DNA of 64,000 nucleotides from JAJDTT01 sp965116695 (lineage in GTDB: Bacteria; Acidobacteriota; UBA6911; RPQK01; JAJDTT01): positions 4,402,001 through 4,466,000 of the forward strand of contig OZ220706.1 of NCBI GenBank assembly GCA_965116695.1. The letters run 5' to 3'. This document shows positions 1-8,824 of this stretch, in pieces (within the stretch, counting starts at the first letter, position 1; the number at the start of each line of letters is the position of its first letter). The notes under the pieces were generated by a model, which searched no databases, had not been told where the DNA came from, and saw only the letters and a list, made by a program, of their open reading frames with translations. Both the position numbers and the translations under genes were made by a program.

Positions 1-2
1 TT

Positions 3-728
3 GGCTTCGACCTGCCGAAATTTCTCTATTTCGGCGGCTATCCAGGAGCCGTTCCCTTGGTCCGGGATCCGAATCGATGGCGGAGATACATCCTTGGCGC
101 ACTGGTGGAGCCGAACATCGAAAAGGATCTCCTCGCCATGACTCGCGTGGACAAACCTGCGCTGCTGAAACGGCTCTTCGAATTGGGCGCCGCCTATTCC
201 GGACAGATCCTTTCGTACAACAAGATGTTGGGCCAACTCCAGGACGCCGGCAACACCACCACGCTCGCCCGGTACCTCGACCTGCTTTCCAATACGGGTT
301 TGGTCGCCGGGTTGCCCAAGTACTTCCGACAACCATATCGGCGCAGGGCGTCGAGCCCGAAGCTCAACGTCCTCAACACTGCGTTGATGACCGCCGGTTC
401 CGGGTACTCATTCGACCAAGCCATGGCAGACCGTACCTTTTGGGGCCGTATCGTCGAGAGCGCAGTCGGAGCCCACCTGTTCAACACGGCCCCGCCGGGC
501 ATGCGCATCCACTATTGGCGGGAGAGTCCACACGAGGTCGATTTCGTCCTGCGGCGGGGTCCCCGGATCGTCGCCATCGAAGTCAAGGGCGGAGCGAAGA
601 CGAAGCCTCTGCGGGGGCTGGACGCTTTCCGGGAGCGTTTTCGGCCCAGTCGGATTCTGTTGGTGGGAGAAGGCGGCATACCGCTGGACGAATTCCTCAT
701 GGCACCGGCTCATCAGTGGTTCGAGTAG
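3..728 (+). CDS. AAA-type ATPase with DUF4143 C-terminal domain, 5' truncated by window edge
   Basis: The reading frame is open from the first bases of the window, so the N-terminal AAA+ ATPase part, with the Walker motifs, lies outside. What remains starts with a segment containing FGGYPG, typical of the region just before DUF4143, and continues through the DUF4143 domain. That domain ends in a nuclease-like core of the form EVDFVL followed by IAIEVKG-like residues (here VAIEVKGG), as is usual in this family. The stop is at 726-728. A large NACHT gene starts two bases later, so the two are probably co-transcribed. The biochemical role of these ATPases is not established. Family assignment is firm from the C-terminal half. 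Confidence 0.85.
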   Translation, partial: GFDLPKFLYFGGYPGAVPLVRDPNRWRRYILGALVEPNIEKDLLAMTRVDKPALLKRLFELGAAYSGQILSYNKMLGQLQDAGNTTTLARYLDLLSNTGLVAGLPKYFRQPYRRRASSPKLNVLNTALMTAGSGYSFDQAMADRTFWGRIVESAVGAHLFNTAPPGMRIHYWRESPHEVDFVLRRGPRIVAIEVKGGAKTKPLRGLDAFRERFRPSRILLVGEGGIPLDEFLMAPAHQWFE

Positions 729-730
729 TA

Positions 731-3700
731 ATGAACTACATCGCATCCCGCACCTGTACGGAGATTCCGCCTGCGCATAAGGAACGGAAACGGAAAAGGC
801 AATCCCGGTCGCTGAAAGATTTCCGGTTGGAACCCGCCTACGTGCTTCTCGGTGATCCAGGATCTGGCAAAACGGAGGCCTTTAAGTCTGAGTGTAGAGC
901 ACACGGGGAGGATGCCTGTCTTATCAAGGCCCGAGATTTCATCATTTTCGACTTGGACATGCATCCAGAGTGGCGCGGAAAGACGCTTTTCGTTGACGGA
1001 CTCGATGAGGTCCGCGCGGGATCGTTAGACGTGCGCACGCCGTTCGATGAGATCCGAAAACGCCTTGACGCATTGGGTCGTCCTCAATTCCGCCTGTCGT
1101 GCCGCACCGCAGACTGGTTGGGAAGTAACGACCGTAGAGACTTGGAGTCCGTTTCGCCTGAGAGGGGAGTGACGGTCTTGCAATTGGATCCGTTAACGGA
1201 TTCAAAGATCGTCGAAATCCTGACGGCCCGGCGGGACATCTCCGATCCCAGTGAATTCATCCAGACTGCTCACGAGAAGAGGGTCTACGGCCTGCTCGCA
1301 AACCCACTAACTCTCAAGATGTTGGCCGATGTGATTAGCGGCAGTCGCCGCTGGCCGGAAAGCCGTAAGCAGACCTTTGAGATGGCATGCCGTCAGATGG
1401 TTCAAGAGCACAGCAGGGTACACCAAGCGGCGGCGGAGCCTGAGGGGCCGACCCCACCCGACCGACTCCTTGACGCCGCTGGTTGCCTTTGCGCCATTCA
1501 ACTTCTATCAGGGATTGCAGGATATTCCATACGTTCCAACGAGCCACTCGCAGACTACCCCCCCTTGGACCGGTGCGGCTATGCCTCTCCTGAGCTCCTC
1601 CGCCAAGCTCTCAAGACGAAATTGTTCAAGGGAGACTCCGTTGATCGTTTCGTCCCCATTCACCGGCACGTTGCCGAGTTCCTCGGCGCCCGGTACGTGG
1701 CGGGCGTTGTTGAAGCTCGGCTTCCAGCCCGCCGGGCTCTCGCCCTGATTACGGGAGAAGATGGAACTGTTGTCACGGAGATGAGGGGCTTCTCAGCATG
1801 GCTAGCGGTTCATTGCAGAGGATCGCGGGCGGAACTCATCGATCGCGACCCTGTTGGTGTTGGCCAGTATGGTGATGTCGGCGAGTTCTCAAACCACGAG
1901 AAACGGGCACTCCTGAGCGCTTTATATCGCGAGGCGCCTCGGCTGATTGCTCCTCGGATTGCAGTCGGTTTTGGAGCGATCGCTACTCCAGAAATGACAG
2001 ATACCCTCAGACACGTTCTGACCGACTCCTCGCGAAGCGAAAAACATCAGATGTTCACCGCTTTCGTGCTGCGAGTCATGTTGAATGGCGAACCGCTGGC
2101 GTTTCTTTCCGAGATATTGCACAGAATCGTCCGGGACGGGACGTGGTCGCCGGGAATTAATTGCTTGGCTCTCGACGCATTCATCCGCTGCCTAGAGACA
2201 CAGAATAGAACCAGTGAACTCAAGGTGCTTTTGGAGGATATATGGAATGGTAGAGTTTCTGATCCTGATTACCAACTCACCGGAACCCTACTCGACTTGC
2301 TCTATCCAGGGGATCTATCGCCGTCGGAGGTGTTGGATTATGTGATCGTGGAAGGGGATTTGAATCTCTTTGCCCGGTACTCGAGATTTTGGAATGGTGA
2401 ACTTTTAGAAAAATCCACCGACGAAAACGTTATGGGACTCCTCGACAATCTGTGCCGGGAGTTGCCGCGATTACAACCTGCATTGGAACGTCCCTGGTTT
2501 CGACGTTTTCCAATTGAACTGCTGGCTCGGGGTCTGGAAGCATATGGCGACGAACTGGACACAAAGCGTGTGTACGATTGGCTCGGTGTAGCTGCATTTG
2601 CGCGGTCGACCGACGTCGCTCGCATTGGCGCTTGGCTTGATCAGTACCCAAACCTACAGAAAAAGATCCTCTTCGAAGGCCTACACCGTTATCCGGGAAC
2701 GGGCAAGATCAAGCCCTACGCGTTCAAGGTGACGAAGCGCCTTTGCGGAGCACTACCGGCGGACTACGGTCGCTGGTGCGTGGAACAGGCAGTTGCTCTG
2801 CTGGAGTCCAAACCGGAGGTTGCCGGATATCTTTTCGACGAGGCGATCTATTCGCATAGTCATCGGTGGAACAATGCTGATCTGTCGCTCGAACTTCTGC
2901 AAAAATACGCGGATACGAGCGATTTCTTCAAAACAAGGTTGGATCGATTCGATTTCCCGTCGCCCATGTCGCCAGAACAACTGCCCCAAATGGGTGGATA
3001 TGAAGAAGAGCGGAGAAAAGAATTGGAAAAATGGCTCAATTTTGTACGGTCGAATGAGACCGCCTTGGGGGAAAATCGGGCGCCGCCTTACTTGCTTCAC
3101 CGGATGGCAGAAGTGTATTTCGGTGACGTCTTCAATCCGTATTCTGGTTCGGGACCGGGAGCCATCACCAAATCCCTCGGTGGCGACAGCAGGCTAGCCG
3201 CTGCAGTACTTCATGGACTCAAGGGTTCGATACGCCGAGCAGACGTTCCGGATGTCGAGGAAATCCTCGGACTCGGAAAAAAGGGTCACGTTTCTCTCTT
3301 TGGTTGGCCGTATTTGGCGGGTCTGGCCGAACTTGAGAGGACGACGGAAGAGAGTGTATCCCGATGGGGAGATGATCGTGTGCGAAGAGCGCTGGCGTTT
3401 TATTTTTGTGCCTACCTCACGGACTACAAACCGGAATGGTTTTTTCAGGTTCTAAAATCACGGCCTAAGATCGTGGCCGAAATTCTGATGCAATTCACTG
3501 TTTCGGAGTTGAGTAGCGATCGAGAACTTCTCGAAGACTTGTGCAAACTTAGGGAACTCGCACACGATAAACAGTTTATTCGAGTGGCTCAGTACGCGAC
3601 GCTGCCACTGTTGCATGCCTTTCCGGTTCGTTGCAAGTTGAGACACATTGGGGCGTTACGTCATCTGCTCTGGGCAGCTCTTCGCCATGTCGACAGAGTT

Positions 3701-4759
3701 CCAATTCGTCAACTGATCGATAGAAAACTGTCGCGGACCAGTATGGATGTCGCTCAGCGCGTGACTTGGTTGTCCGCGGGTGTCGTCGTCGCACCAAGCA
3801 TCCACAAAAAGCCATTAAGCGATTATCTTTTGAGTAACGAAAGTCGAATTCGTCACTTCTCGGACTTCTTTAGCTCTCTGCCACTTTCGCTGGCCGAGTT
3901 AGAGATTCCGATAGTCGAACTCATAGTCCGACTTGTCGGACGCGGTGTCGGTCCCAACGACTGGATGGGGCCGAACGGTGTCGTGACCGCGGCGAAGAAA
4001 TATTCGGACCTTCTCAACAATCTGATTCGACATCTCGCCGTTTCGTCCGACGATGCCGCAGGAAACAGTCTGCGAATACTTTGTTCCGATCTGGAGCTAT
4101 CCCGCTGGCACTATGTGCTCACGAGGGCAAGAGATGACCAACGAGTGATTTGGCGTGATGCCCGCTACCGCCATCCCGGCATCGACCAGGTCTGCAGGAC
4201 GTTGAATGGAGGATCACCTGCCAACGCCGCTGACCTGTCCGCTCTTGTCGTTGACCGGCTGAACGAGATCGGAAAACAGATCCGGACCGGCAACACCGAC
4301 GACTGGCGCCAGTATTGGAACGAAGATCCTCACGGCCGACCTTGTAAACCGAAACACGAAAATTCTTGCCGGGATGCGATCCTCTCCGATCTGCGGCAAA
4401 GCCTCCCGCCAGGACTCGATGCCCAGCCGGAAGGGCAGTACGCCAGGGACAATCGAGCTGACATACGAACTGCCTGCCGGGATTTCGAGGTCCCGGTAGA
4501 GATCAAGAAGAACAGTCATCCGGACCTGTGGCGTGCATGCAGGGCTCAACTGATCGAGAAGTACACCAGAGATCCGGCCACGGACGGATACGGGATTTAT
4601 CTCGTGTTCTGGTTTGGTCCGCACCTCACTCGACGGTCCCCATCCGGACGCCGTCCCGCCAATCCGCAAGAACTGCGGGAACGCCTTGAAGAAACGCTAA
4701 CCGATGACGAGAGGAGAAAGATCTCCATCAACGTGATCGATGTCAGCAGAGGTCTTTGA
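731..4759 (+). CDS. Large NACHT/STAND-type NTPase with possible C-terminal PD-(D/E)xK nuclease motif
   Basis: A protein of 1342 residues starting at ATG 731, two bases after the upstream stop. The frame is open much further upstream, but that part overlaps the DUF4143 gene. A Walker A motif GDPGSGKT lies at residues 41-48 and a Walker B motif LFVDGLDEV near residues 86-94, as in NACHT/AAA signalling ATPases. The middle, about residues 400-1150, looks like helical repeats and could be the sensor part. Near the C-terminus, D1244 (in RADIR) and E1257-x-K1259 (in VEIKKN) have the spacing of a PD-(D/E)xK nuclease core, followed by GYGIYLVFWFG. NACHT proteins with an effector and a repeat sensor are known anti-phage proteins. 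That role here is inference. The nuclease is usually N-terminal in Avs proteins, so this order is unusual. Confidence 0.75.
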   Translation: MNYIASRTCTEIPPAHKERKRKRQSRSLKDFRLEPAYVLLGDPGSGKTEAFKSECRAHGEDACLIKARDFIIFDLDMHPEWRGKTLFVDGLDEVRAGSLDVRTPFDEIRKRLDALGRPQFRLSCRTADWLGSNDRRDLESVSPERGVTVLQLDPLTDSKIVEILTARRDISDPSEFIQTAHEKRVYGLLANPLTLKMLADVISGSRRWPESRKQTFEMACRQMVQEHSRVHQAAAEPEGPTPPDRLLDAAGCLCAIQLLSGIAGYSIRSNEPLADYPPLDRCGYASPELLRQALKTKLFKGDSVDRFVPIHRHVAEFLGARYVAGVVEARLPARRALALITGEDGTVVTEMRGFSAWLAVHCRGSRAELIDRDPVGVGQYGDVGEFSNHEKRALLSALYREAPRLIAPRIAVGFGAIATPEMTDTLRHVLTDSSRSEKHQMFTAFVLRVMLNGEPLAFLSEILHRIVRDGTWSPGINCLALDAFIRCLETQNRTSELKVLLEDIWNGRVSDPDYQLTGTLLDLLYPGDLSPSEVLDYVIVEGDLNLFARYSRFWNGELLEKSTDENVMGLLDNLCRELPRLQPALERPWFRRFPIELLARGLEAYGDELDTKRVYDWLGVAAFARSTDVARIGAWLDQYPNLQKKILFEGLHRYPGTGKIKPYAFKVTKRLCGALPADYGRWCVEQAVALLESKPEVAGYLFDEAIYSHSHRWNNADLSLELLQKYADTSDFFKTRLDRFDFPSPMSPEQLPQMGGYEEERRKELEKWLNFVRSNETALGENRAPPYLLHRMAEVYFGDVFNPYSGSGPGAITKSLGGDSRLAAAVLHGLKGSIRRADVPDVEEILGLGKKGHVSLFGWPYLAGLAELERTTEESVSRWGDDRVRRALAFYFCAYLTDYKPEWFFQVLKSRPKIVAEILMQFTVSELSSDRELLEDLCKLRELAHDKQFIRVAQYATLPLLHAFPVRCKLRHIGALRHLLWAALRHVDRVPIRQLIDRKLSRTSMDVAQRVTWLSAGVVVAPSIHKKPLSDYLLSNESRIRHFSDFFSSLPLSLAELEIPIVELIVRLVGRGVGPNDWMGPNGVVTAAKKYSDLLNNLIRHLAVSSDDAAGNSLRILCSDLELSRWHYVLTRARDDQRVIWRDARYRHPGIDQVCRTLNGGSPANAADLSALVVDRLNEIGKQIRTGNTDDWRQYWNEDPHGRPCKPKHENSCRDAILSDLRQSLPPGLDAQPEGQYARDNRADIRTACRDFEVPVEIKKNSHPDLWRACRAQLIEKYTRDPATDGYGIYLVFWFGPHLTRRSPSGRRPANPQELRERLEETLTDDERRKISINVIDVSRGL

Positions 4760-4761
4760 TC

Positions 4762-4793
4762 ACCCGCCGAGGACAATCCGGTGGCGGGTTTTC
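4762..4793 (+). terminator. Rho-independent terminator after the NACHT gene
   Basis: An inverted repeat ACCCGCC (4762-4768) and GGCGGGT (4783-4789) is followed by a short T run. It begins three bases after the NACHT stop codon and ends just before the convergent membrane-protein gene, which is where a terminator is expected. Confidence 0.7.
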
Positions 4794-4795
4794 CT

Positions 4796-5521
4796 TCACG
4801 CCGGACCGGCGGGTCTTCGGGAGGCCCACCACTGGGCCACCACAAAGGGTGAAAGAATGACGAAAAACATCACCAGCGCGACCAGGTCGATGATGGGGAT
4901 GTACCAGGGCCATCCGGCGAAGAAGAAGGGGGATTCGGTGCCGGCGGGGGGCCGGCAGAGAAACATGTAGTTGGAACCCAACAGGAAGTTCAGGATGCCG
5001 AGCAGGACCGCAAGAACGTTGAGGGCGACGAACGCCTGGAAGAGCCCGCCCAGCGTCGGACGCATCTTCAGAGCCAGAGTGGCGTACAGGACTCCCGCCA
5101 CGATGCCCGAGTGAGCGATGAAATACTGGAAGAAGCGATAGTCCGGGAACCCCGCTTCCAGGTCCCCCGGGGTGATGACGGCATTCGTGGATCCCGCCAG
5201 GCCCCAGAAATAGGCGACCTCGTAAATCCTCTGCCGGCGGAAGATCAGGACCGCGGCTGTCAACACGATCGTAATTCCGCAGACGTGCAGGGGCAGGTGA
5301 TCCTGCACGCAACGGCTCCAACCGACATTGTTGAGCCGGTAACCCCAGTGGATCGATTCGTTGACCAGCAGTGTGCCGGCCAGGAGCCAGGCGCCGGCGT
5401 CGGCCACGGTCTTCGAGGCCGCCCTTCGCGCCGCCTCCGCCAACAGAATCGGAACGGCCAGGGTCAGCGCCATCACGACGAGGTGAGGGGTTCCGAAGAT
5501 CTGGAATTCCGGTGTTGGCAT
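4796..5521 (-). CDS. TIGR02206/YwaF-family integral membrane protein
   Basis: A 241-residue protein with about six hydrophobic segments. Family-like signatures are an LPLHVC stretch in the middle and NYMFLCRPP near the last third. Length fits the family (about 230-250). The function is unknown. It converges on the NACHT gene and shares the terminator region. The neighbouring minus-strand amidohydrolase starts further upstream and ends 36 bases before this gene, so the two may be co-transcribed. Confidence 0.8.
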   Translation of the reverse strand: MPTPEFQIFGTPHLVVMALTLAVPILLAEAARRAASKTVADAGAWLLAGTLLVNESIHWGYRLNNVGWSRCVQDHLPLHVCGITIVLTAAVLIFRRQRIYEVAYFWGLAGSTNAVITPGDLEAGFPDYRFFQYFIAHSGIVAGVLYATLALKMRPTLGGLFQAFVALNVLAVLLGILNFLLGSNYMFLCRPPAGTESPFFFAGWPWYIPIIDLVALVMFFVILSPFVVAQWWASRRPAGPA

Positions 5522-5557
5522 CAGGCTCCAACGTCGGCTCTTCGGACCGCGCCGAGA

Positions 5558-6664
5558 TCAGGGACGCTGATCTCCGCAAATTTGCGGCGCCACGTATTTC
5601 AAGCCCATCAGCCGGAAGTAGTTCTGGCCCAGGGCAATGTTTCGAAAGGCCTCGTCGTTCAGGTAACGGAAAATCCGGCTGGTGATCTGCAACTCCGTCC
5701 GGTAGACCTCGAAATCCTTGTCTGCTGAAGCCAGGAAGTCGGTGCCCGGCAGCATCCGCTCCGAATTCCGGTTCAAGAACGAAACATAGGCCGACCTCTT
5801 CTCAGGTTTGGAGAAGTAGTGGTCGTCGACCACGCGCCAGGAGAGATCCACCATCAAGTTTGGGTAGCGGTCCAACAGAGACTCCATGATCCGGATGTGC
5901 TGGCCCGGGTCCAGGTTTACCAGTTCCTTGGACAATCCCATGTGCAACCAGACGATCTTGTTGCCGGGATAGAGGCGCAGCACCTGCTGGATCAAAGGCA
6001 GGTATCGGGTGGGCTCTTGGTCGTTTCCCAGGTCGGCATGGATCGCCAGTGGGATGTTTTTCTCCCTCAGCACCGTCATGAAGGCGGCCCACTCCGGGAT
6101 CATGGCCGGCGGAACGGGTCGATGACCGTTATTGAACAACGCCTGTTTCACGAGATTGACTTCGCCCATCCAGGTGAAGGCGCCGGGGTACTCCCGCTCC
6201 AGGAGCTGCATGCCGGGAAGGATCGACTCGGGCCGGGACAGGTCGGGGAAGGTCATGGACAGTGTGATGTGGACGCCGTCGGGCGCCCGGCGGACGGAGT
6301 CGGCGGCATTGGCGAAGTCGTTCGTCAAACCGGGCCGGACCGGCGTGCCCGGACAATCCAGGTAGTAGGTGCAAGTAGAACCGACTGGAAGCCTCTGGCC
6401 GATCCCGTACATGTTGACGAAGAGGACTCCCGTCCGTTCAAGGTAGGAGACCACCTCTTGGAAAGGAATCGCCGGGCCGCCGAAGGGCCGGAAATGCACG
6501 TGGGTATCCACGACCGGGGTCTGGGATTGCACCGAGCGGTCGTAGCAAGGCGCATCGCCGGTCTTGAACATCTCCAACGTCGGCTTGGGAGTCTCGCCGG
6601 CGATTCCCGGGGCACCCGACAGGAAAACAAGGACAAGGCACGCCAACCGCGCTACGTGTTTCAT
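5558..6664 (-). CDS. Secreted amidohydrolase-family (PF04909-like) metal hydrolase
   Basis: 368 residues with an N-terminal signal peptide (MKHVARLACLVLVFLSG, cleavage near residue 23). The mature part has TIM-barrel amidohydrolase features: a metal-binding HxH in VVDTHVHF, a later His in AIHADLG, another in WLHMGLS, and an Asp in LPGTDF near the end. Substrate is not evident. Such proteins are often periplasmic hydrolases or decarboxylase-like enzymes. A 33-base palindrome lies about 120 bases upstream of the start. Confidence 0.8.
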   Translation of the reverse strand: MKHVARLACLVLVFLSGAPGIAGETPKPTLEMFKTGDAPCYDRSVQSQTPVVDTHVHFRPFGGPAIPFQEVVSYLERTGVLFVNMYGIGQRLPVGSTCTYYLDCPGTPVRPGLTNDFANAADSVRRAPDGVHITLSMTFPDLSRPESILPGMQLLEREYPGAFTWMGEVNLVKQALFNNGHRPVPPAMIPEWAAFMTVLREKNIPLAIHADLGNDQEPTRYLPLIQQVLRLYPGNKIVWLHMGLSKELVNLDPGQHIRIMESLLDRYPNLMVDLSWRVVDDHYFSKPEKRSAYVSFLNRNSERMLPGTDFLASADKDFEVYRTELQITSRIFRYLNDEAFRNIALGQNYFRLMGLKYVAPQICGDQRP

Positions 6665-6785
6665 GAAAAGGTCTCCGGTGCCGGACTTCGGCGCCTATTT
6701 CAGCAGGACGCGCTTGGTATCGGAACCTTTGGAACTGCTGCCCGCCAAGGTCGACCCCCCAAAGCCGAGATGAGACTGCTGGAGG

Positions 6786-6818
6786 GGACAAAATGAAAGT
6801 ACTACTTTCATTCTGTCC
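6786..6818. promoter_or_regulatory. 33-bp near-perfect palindrome between amidohydrolase and toxin genes
   Basis: Two 16-base arms (6786-6801 and 6803-6818) with one mismatch and a one-base spacer; the core is GAAAGTA-C-TACTTTC. It lies 120 bases upstream of the amidohydrolase start and about 70 bases beyond the toxin stop. It could be an operator for the amidohydrolase or a hairpin ending the toxin transcript. There is no long T tract on either side, so an operator is somewhat more likely. Confidence 0.5.
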
Positions 6819-6890
6819 ACATTTCCAACCGGTTGCATACCTTGATCCACTGCGTCCCGGGGCTTCCACGAAGCATGTCCAGGAGTCACG

Positions 6891-7262
6891 TCATGCCATC
6901 TTCAGGCCGGAATTTTCAAACCGGCGGAAGTCCGACGTGTTCGTGGTCGCGATCGGGTCACCGTCGGTGAGCGCCACGGCCGCGATCATGCAGTCGATCA
7001 ATGACCCACGACGCCTTCCCGAGTCATTGAATATCCGGGCGGCGACCGCAGCGTGCTCCGATGTGAAGTCACGGCGGGGTCCTATGATCGCGTCAGCCAA
7101 TTCGAACTCGTGCCGGGAGAGTGGGCCGCACAGGAACTCTCCCCAGGCGACTGTGCACATCGCCAGCGATTCACCCTTTCCGATCCATTCCCGCAACTTT
7201 CGGTCTTCGGGAGTCCCGACCTTCAGTGCTCGAATCAGAAAGCTGGTATCCAAATGGATCAT
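6891..7262 (-). CDS. VapC-like PIN-domain toxin
   Basis: 123 residues from ATG 7262, whose codon overlaps the antitoxin stop in an ATGA. The PIN acidic residues are visible: D in MIHLDTSFL, E in AWGEFLCG, D in GSLIDCMIAA and D near the end in NTSDFRRF. PIN toxins are Mg-dependent ribonucleases that usually cut tRNA or rRNA. The overlapping upstream gene is its likely antitoxin. The frame remains open upstream but runs through the antitoxin, so this start is preferred. Confidence 0.9.
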   Translation of the reverse strand: MIHLDTSFLIRALKVGTPEDRKLREWIGKGESLAMCTVAWGEFLCGPLSRHEFELADAIIGPRRDFTSEHAAVAARIFNDSGRRRGSLIDCMIAAVALTDGDPIATTNTSDFRRFENSGLKMA

Positions 7263-7543
7263 CGGAGTTTCGAAGAGAGCCGTCGAGCAGCCGCGCGTCG
7301 CTCGGTCTTCAGGTCCCGCTCCCACCGACTGACATCGACGTTGCGCTCGCGCACGGAGTTCTGTAATTGGTCGAGAGCGCCGAGGGCCGTATTGTGTCCC
7401 GAGTTTCCTTCTGTTGCTGCAATTCGAATGGCACGGCGCAACACTTCGGTCTTCGATACTTTCCAGCGTTTCGCCAGTGTCTCCAGCGTACGCATGGATT
7501 CGATGTCCAGCGAATATGTCGATTTGATCGTTGGTATGGCCAT
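7259..7543 (-). CDS. Ribbon-helix-helix type antitoxin of the PIN toxin
   Basis: 94 residues. The N-terminal half (STYSLDIESMRTLETLAKR, then KVSKTEVLRRAIRIA) fits a ribbon-helix-helix DNA-binding domain. The C-terminal tail is charged and probably neutralises the toxin. It overlaps the toxin gene by four bases, which implies translational coupling. A pair of TATGGCCATA palindromes overlaps its start codon and should allow autoregulation. Confidence 0.8.
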   Translation of the reverse strand: MAIPTIKSTYSLDIESMRTLETLAKRWKVSKTEVLRRAIRIAATEGNSGHNTALGALDQLQNSVRERNVDVSRWERDLKTERRAAARRLSSKLR

Positions 7544-7565
7544 AGATTAATAGTATGGCCATACC
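7533..7565. promoter_or_regulatory. Antitoxin operator: perfect 11-bp inverted repeat
   Basis: GGTATGGCCAT (7533-7543) and ATGGCCATACC (7555-7565) form a perfect inverted repeat around an 11-base spacer. Each arm also contains the palindrome TATGGCCATA. The left arm covers the antitoxin start codon. Two spaced palindromes are the usual layout for cooperative binding of RHH antitoxin dimers. Confidence 0.7.
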
Positions 7566-7687
7566 ATCGCCGTGTCAATCTGTCGACTGGTTGGTGGGTC
7601 AGAGCAAGGCATTGTGAATGGATTGCGTTGTTCACCCCGGATGTGACGGGGGTCGTCAAATGGGCGTTGTGCTGATGTCATTGCCCC

Positions 7688-8824
7688 CTACAGCTTCTCG
7701 ACGAGACGGGCCAGCAGCGCCACCCGGACGGGCAGGGCTTCCAGCTCGATGTGCTCATGCAGGGCGTGGGCTCCGTCGCCGTCCACTCCCAGGCCGTCCA
7801 GGGTGGGGACTCCCAGGGCGGCGCTGAAGCTGCCGTCGCTTCCCCCTCCGGTCTCGCCCTCTTCCAGGTCCAGACCCAACTCGTCCCCGATTTCGCGCGC
7901 CCGGTCGAAGAGTTGCTGTCCACCGTCCCCTTTGATCATGGGAGGCCGGTTGATTCCTCCCGTGACCTCCAGCCGGATCTCCGGATGCCTCGGTTTCAGG
8001 GCGTGCAGCCCGTTCTCCACCCGGTGACCCTCTTCCACTGTCCGGAACCGGAAATCGATGGTGGCTTTGGCGAACTCGGGAATCACGTTGTCCCGCGTGC
8101 CCCCCTCCGCCATGGTCACGTGGACCGAGGTCTCCAGACGGCTGGAGGCGAGTCCGTGAATCGCCTCGATCTGATGGGCCAACTCCCGGACGGCGTTCAC
8201 TCCGCGCTCCGGCTCCACTCCGGCGTGGGCGGCGCGTCCATGGATCTTCATGGCCGCCATCCCGGCTCCCTTCCGAAACGTCTTCAGGACGCCTCCGGGC
8301 AGGGGAGGCTCCGTCACCAGCACCAGGTCGCTCTCGCGGCTGAATTCCTCGATCAGGTCCACGCTGGCGTCGCTGCCCGTCTCTTCGTCGGTGGTGTAGA
8401 GGAACCGCACCTTCCGGCGGGGCCGGATCCATCCTCGGGAGATGAATTCCTGGATCTTCAGCGTGGCCGTCACCCCGGACTTCATGTCGAAGATCCCGGG
8501 CCCATGAATGCGTCCGTCCTCGATCCGGAAGGGCATTCGCTCCAGGCTCCCTTGAGGCCAGACCGTGTCCAGGTGGCAGAGCACCAGGATCCGGCCTCCG
8601 CCTCCCTCTCCCCATTCGGTCCAGACGATGTCGCCCACTTCTCCTCTGGGTACGATCCGCGGCTCCAGGCCGCAGTCACGCATGTGGCCGGCGAGGAAGG
8701 AGCCCAGTTCGTCCACCAAAGCCTTGTCGGTGGTGGGGCTCTCCAGCTCCACCAACGTCCGGAGCAGATCCACCGTGGAGTCCCGCTCCTCCTCGAAGGC
8801 CCTCAGCAGCTCATTCCCCGTCAT
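7688..8824 (-). CDS. M20-family metallopeptidase (carboxypeptidase G2-like)
   Basis: 378 residues, normal length for the family. Visible metal and catalytic motifs are CHLDTVW, FDMKSGV, TTDEETGS, LVTEPP and, near the C-terminus, HALHEHIEL. A dimerisation lid domain sits between about residues 185 and 290. These enzymes remove C-terminal Glu/Asp or hydrolyse N-acyl amino acids. It is the last gene of a minus-strand cluster, and its ATG overlaps the end of the DapF-like gene by 14 bases, suggesting translational coupling. Confidence 0.85.
   Translation of the reverse strand: MTGNELLRAFEEERDSTVDLLRTLVELESPTTDKALVDELGSFLAGHMRDCGLEPRIVPRGEVGDIVWTEWGEGGGGRILVLCHLDTVWPQGSLERMPFRIEDGRIHGPGIFDMKSGVTATLKIQEFISRGWIRPRRKVRFLYTTDEETGSDASVDLIEEFSRESDLVLVTEPPLPGGVLKTFRKGAGMAAMKIHGRAAHAGVEPERGVNAVRELAHQIEAIHGLASSRLETSVHVTMAEGGTRDNVIPEFAKATIDFRFRTVEEGHRVENGLHALKPRHPEIRLEVTGGINRPPMIKGDGGQQLFDRAREIGDELGLDLEEGETGGGSDGSFSAALGVPTLDGLGVDGDGAHALHEHIELEALPVRVALLARLVEKL

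Noticed and set aside
77..730. Extension of the NACHT gene to the start of its long frame
   Set aside because: It runs through the DUF4143 gene in a different frame, and the protein upstream of residue 1 is Arg/Pro-rich noise.
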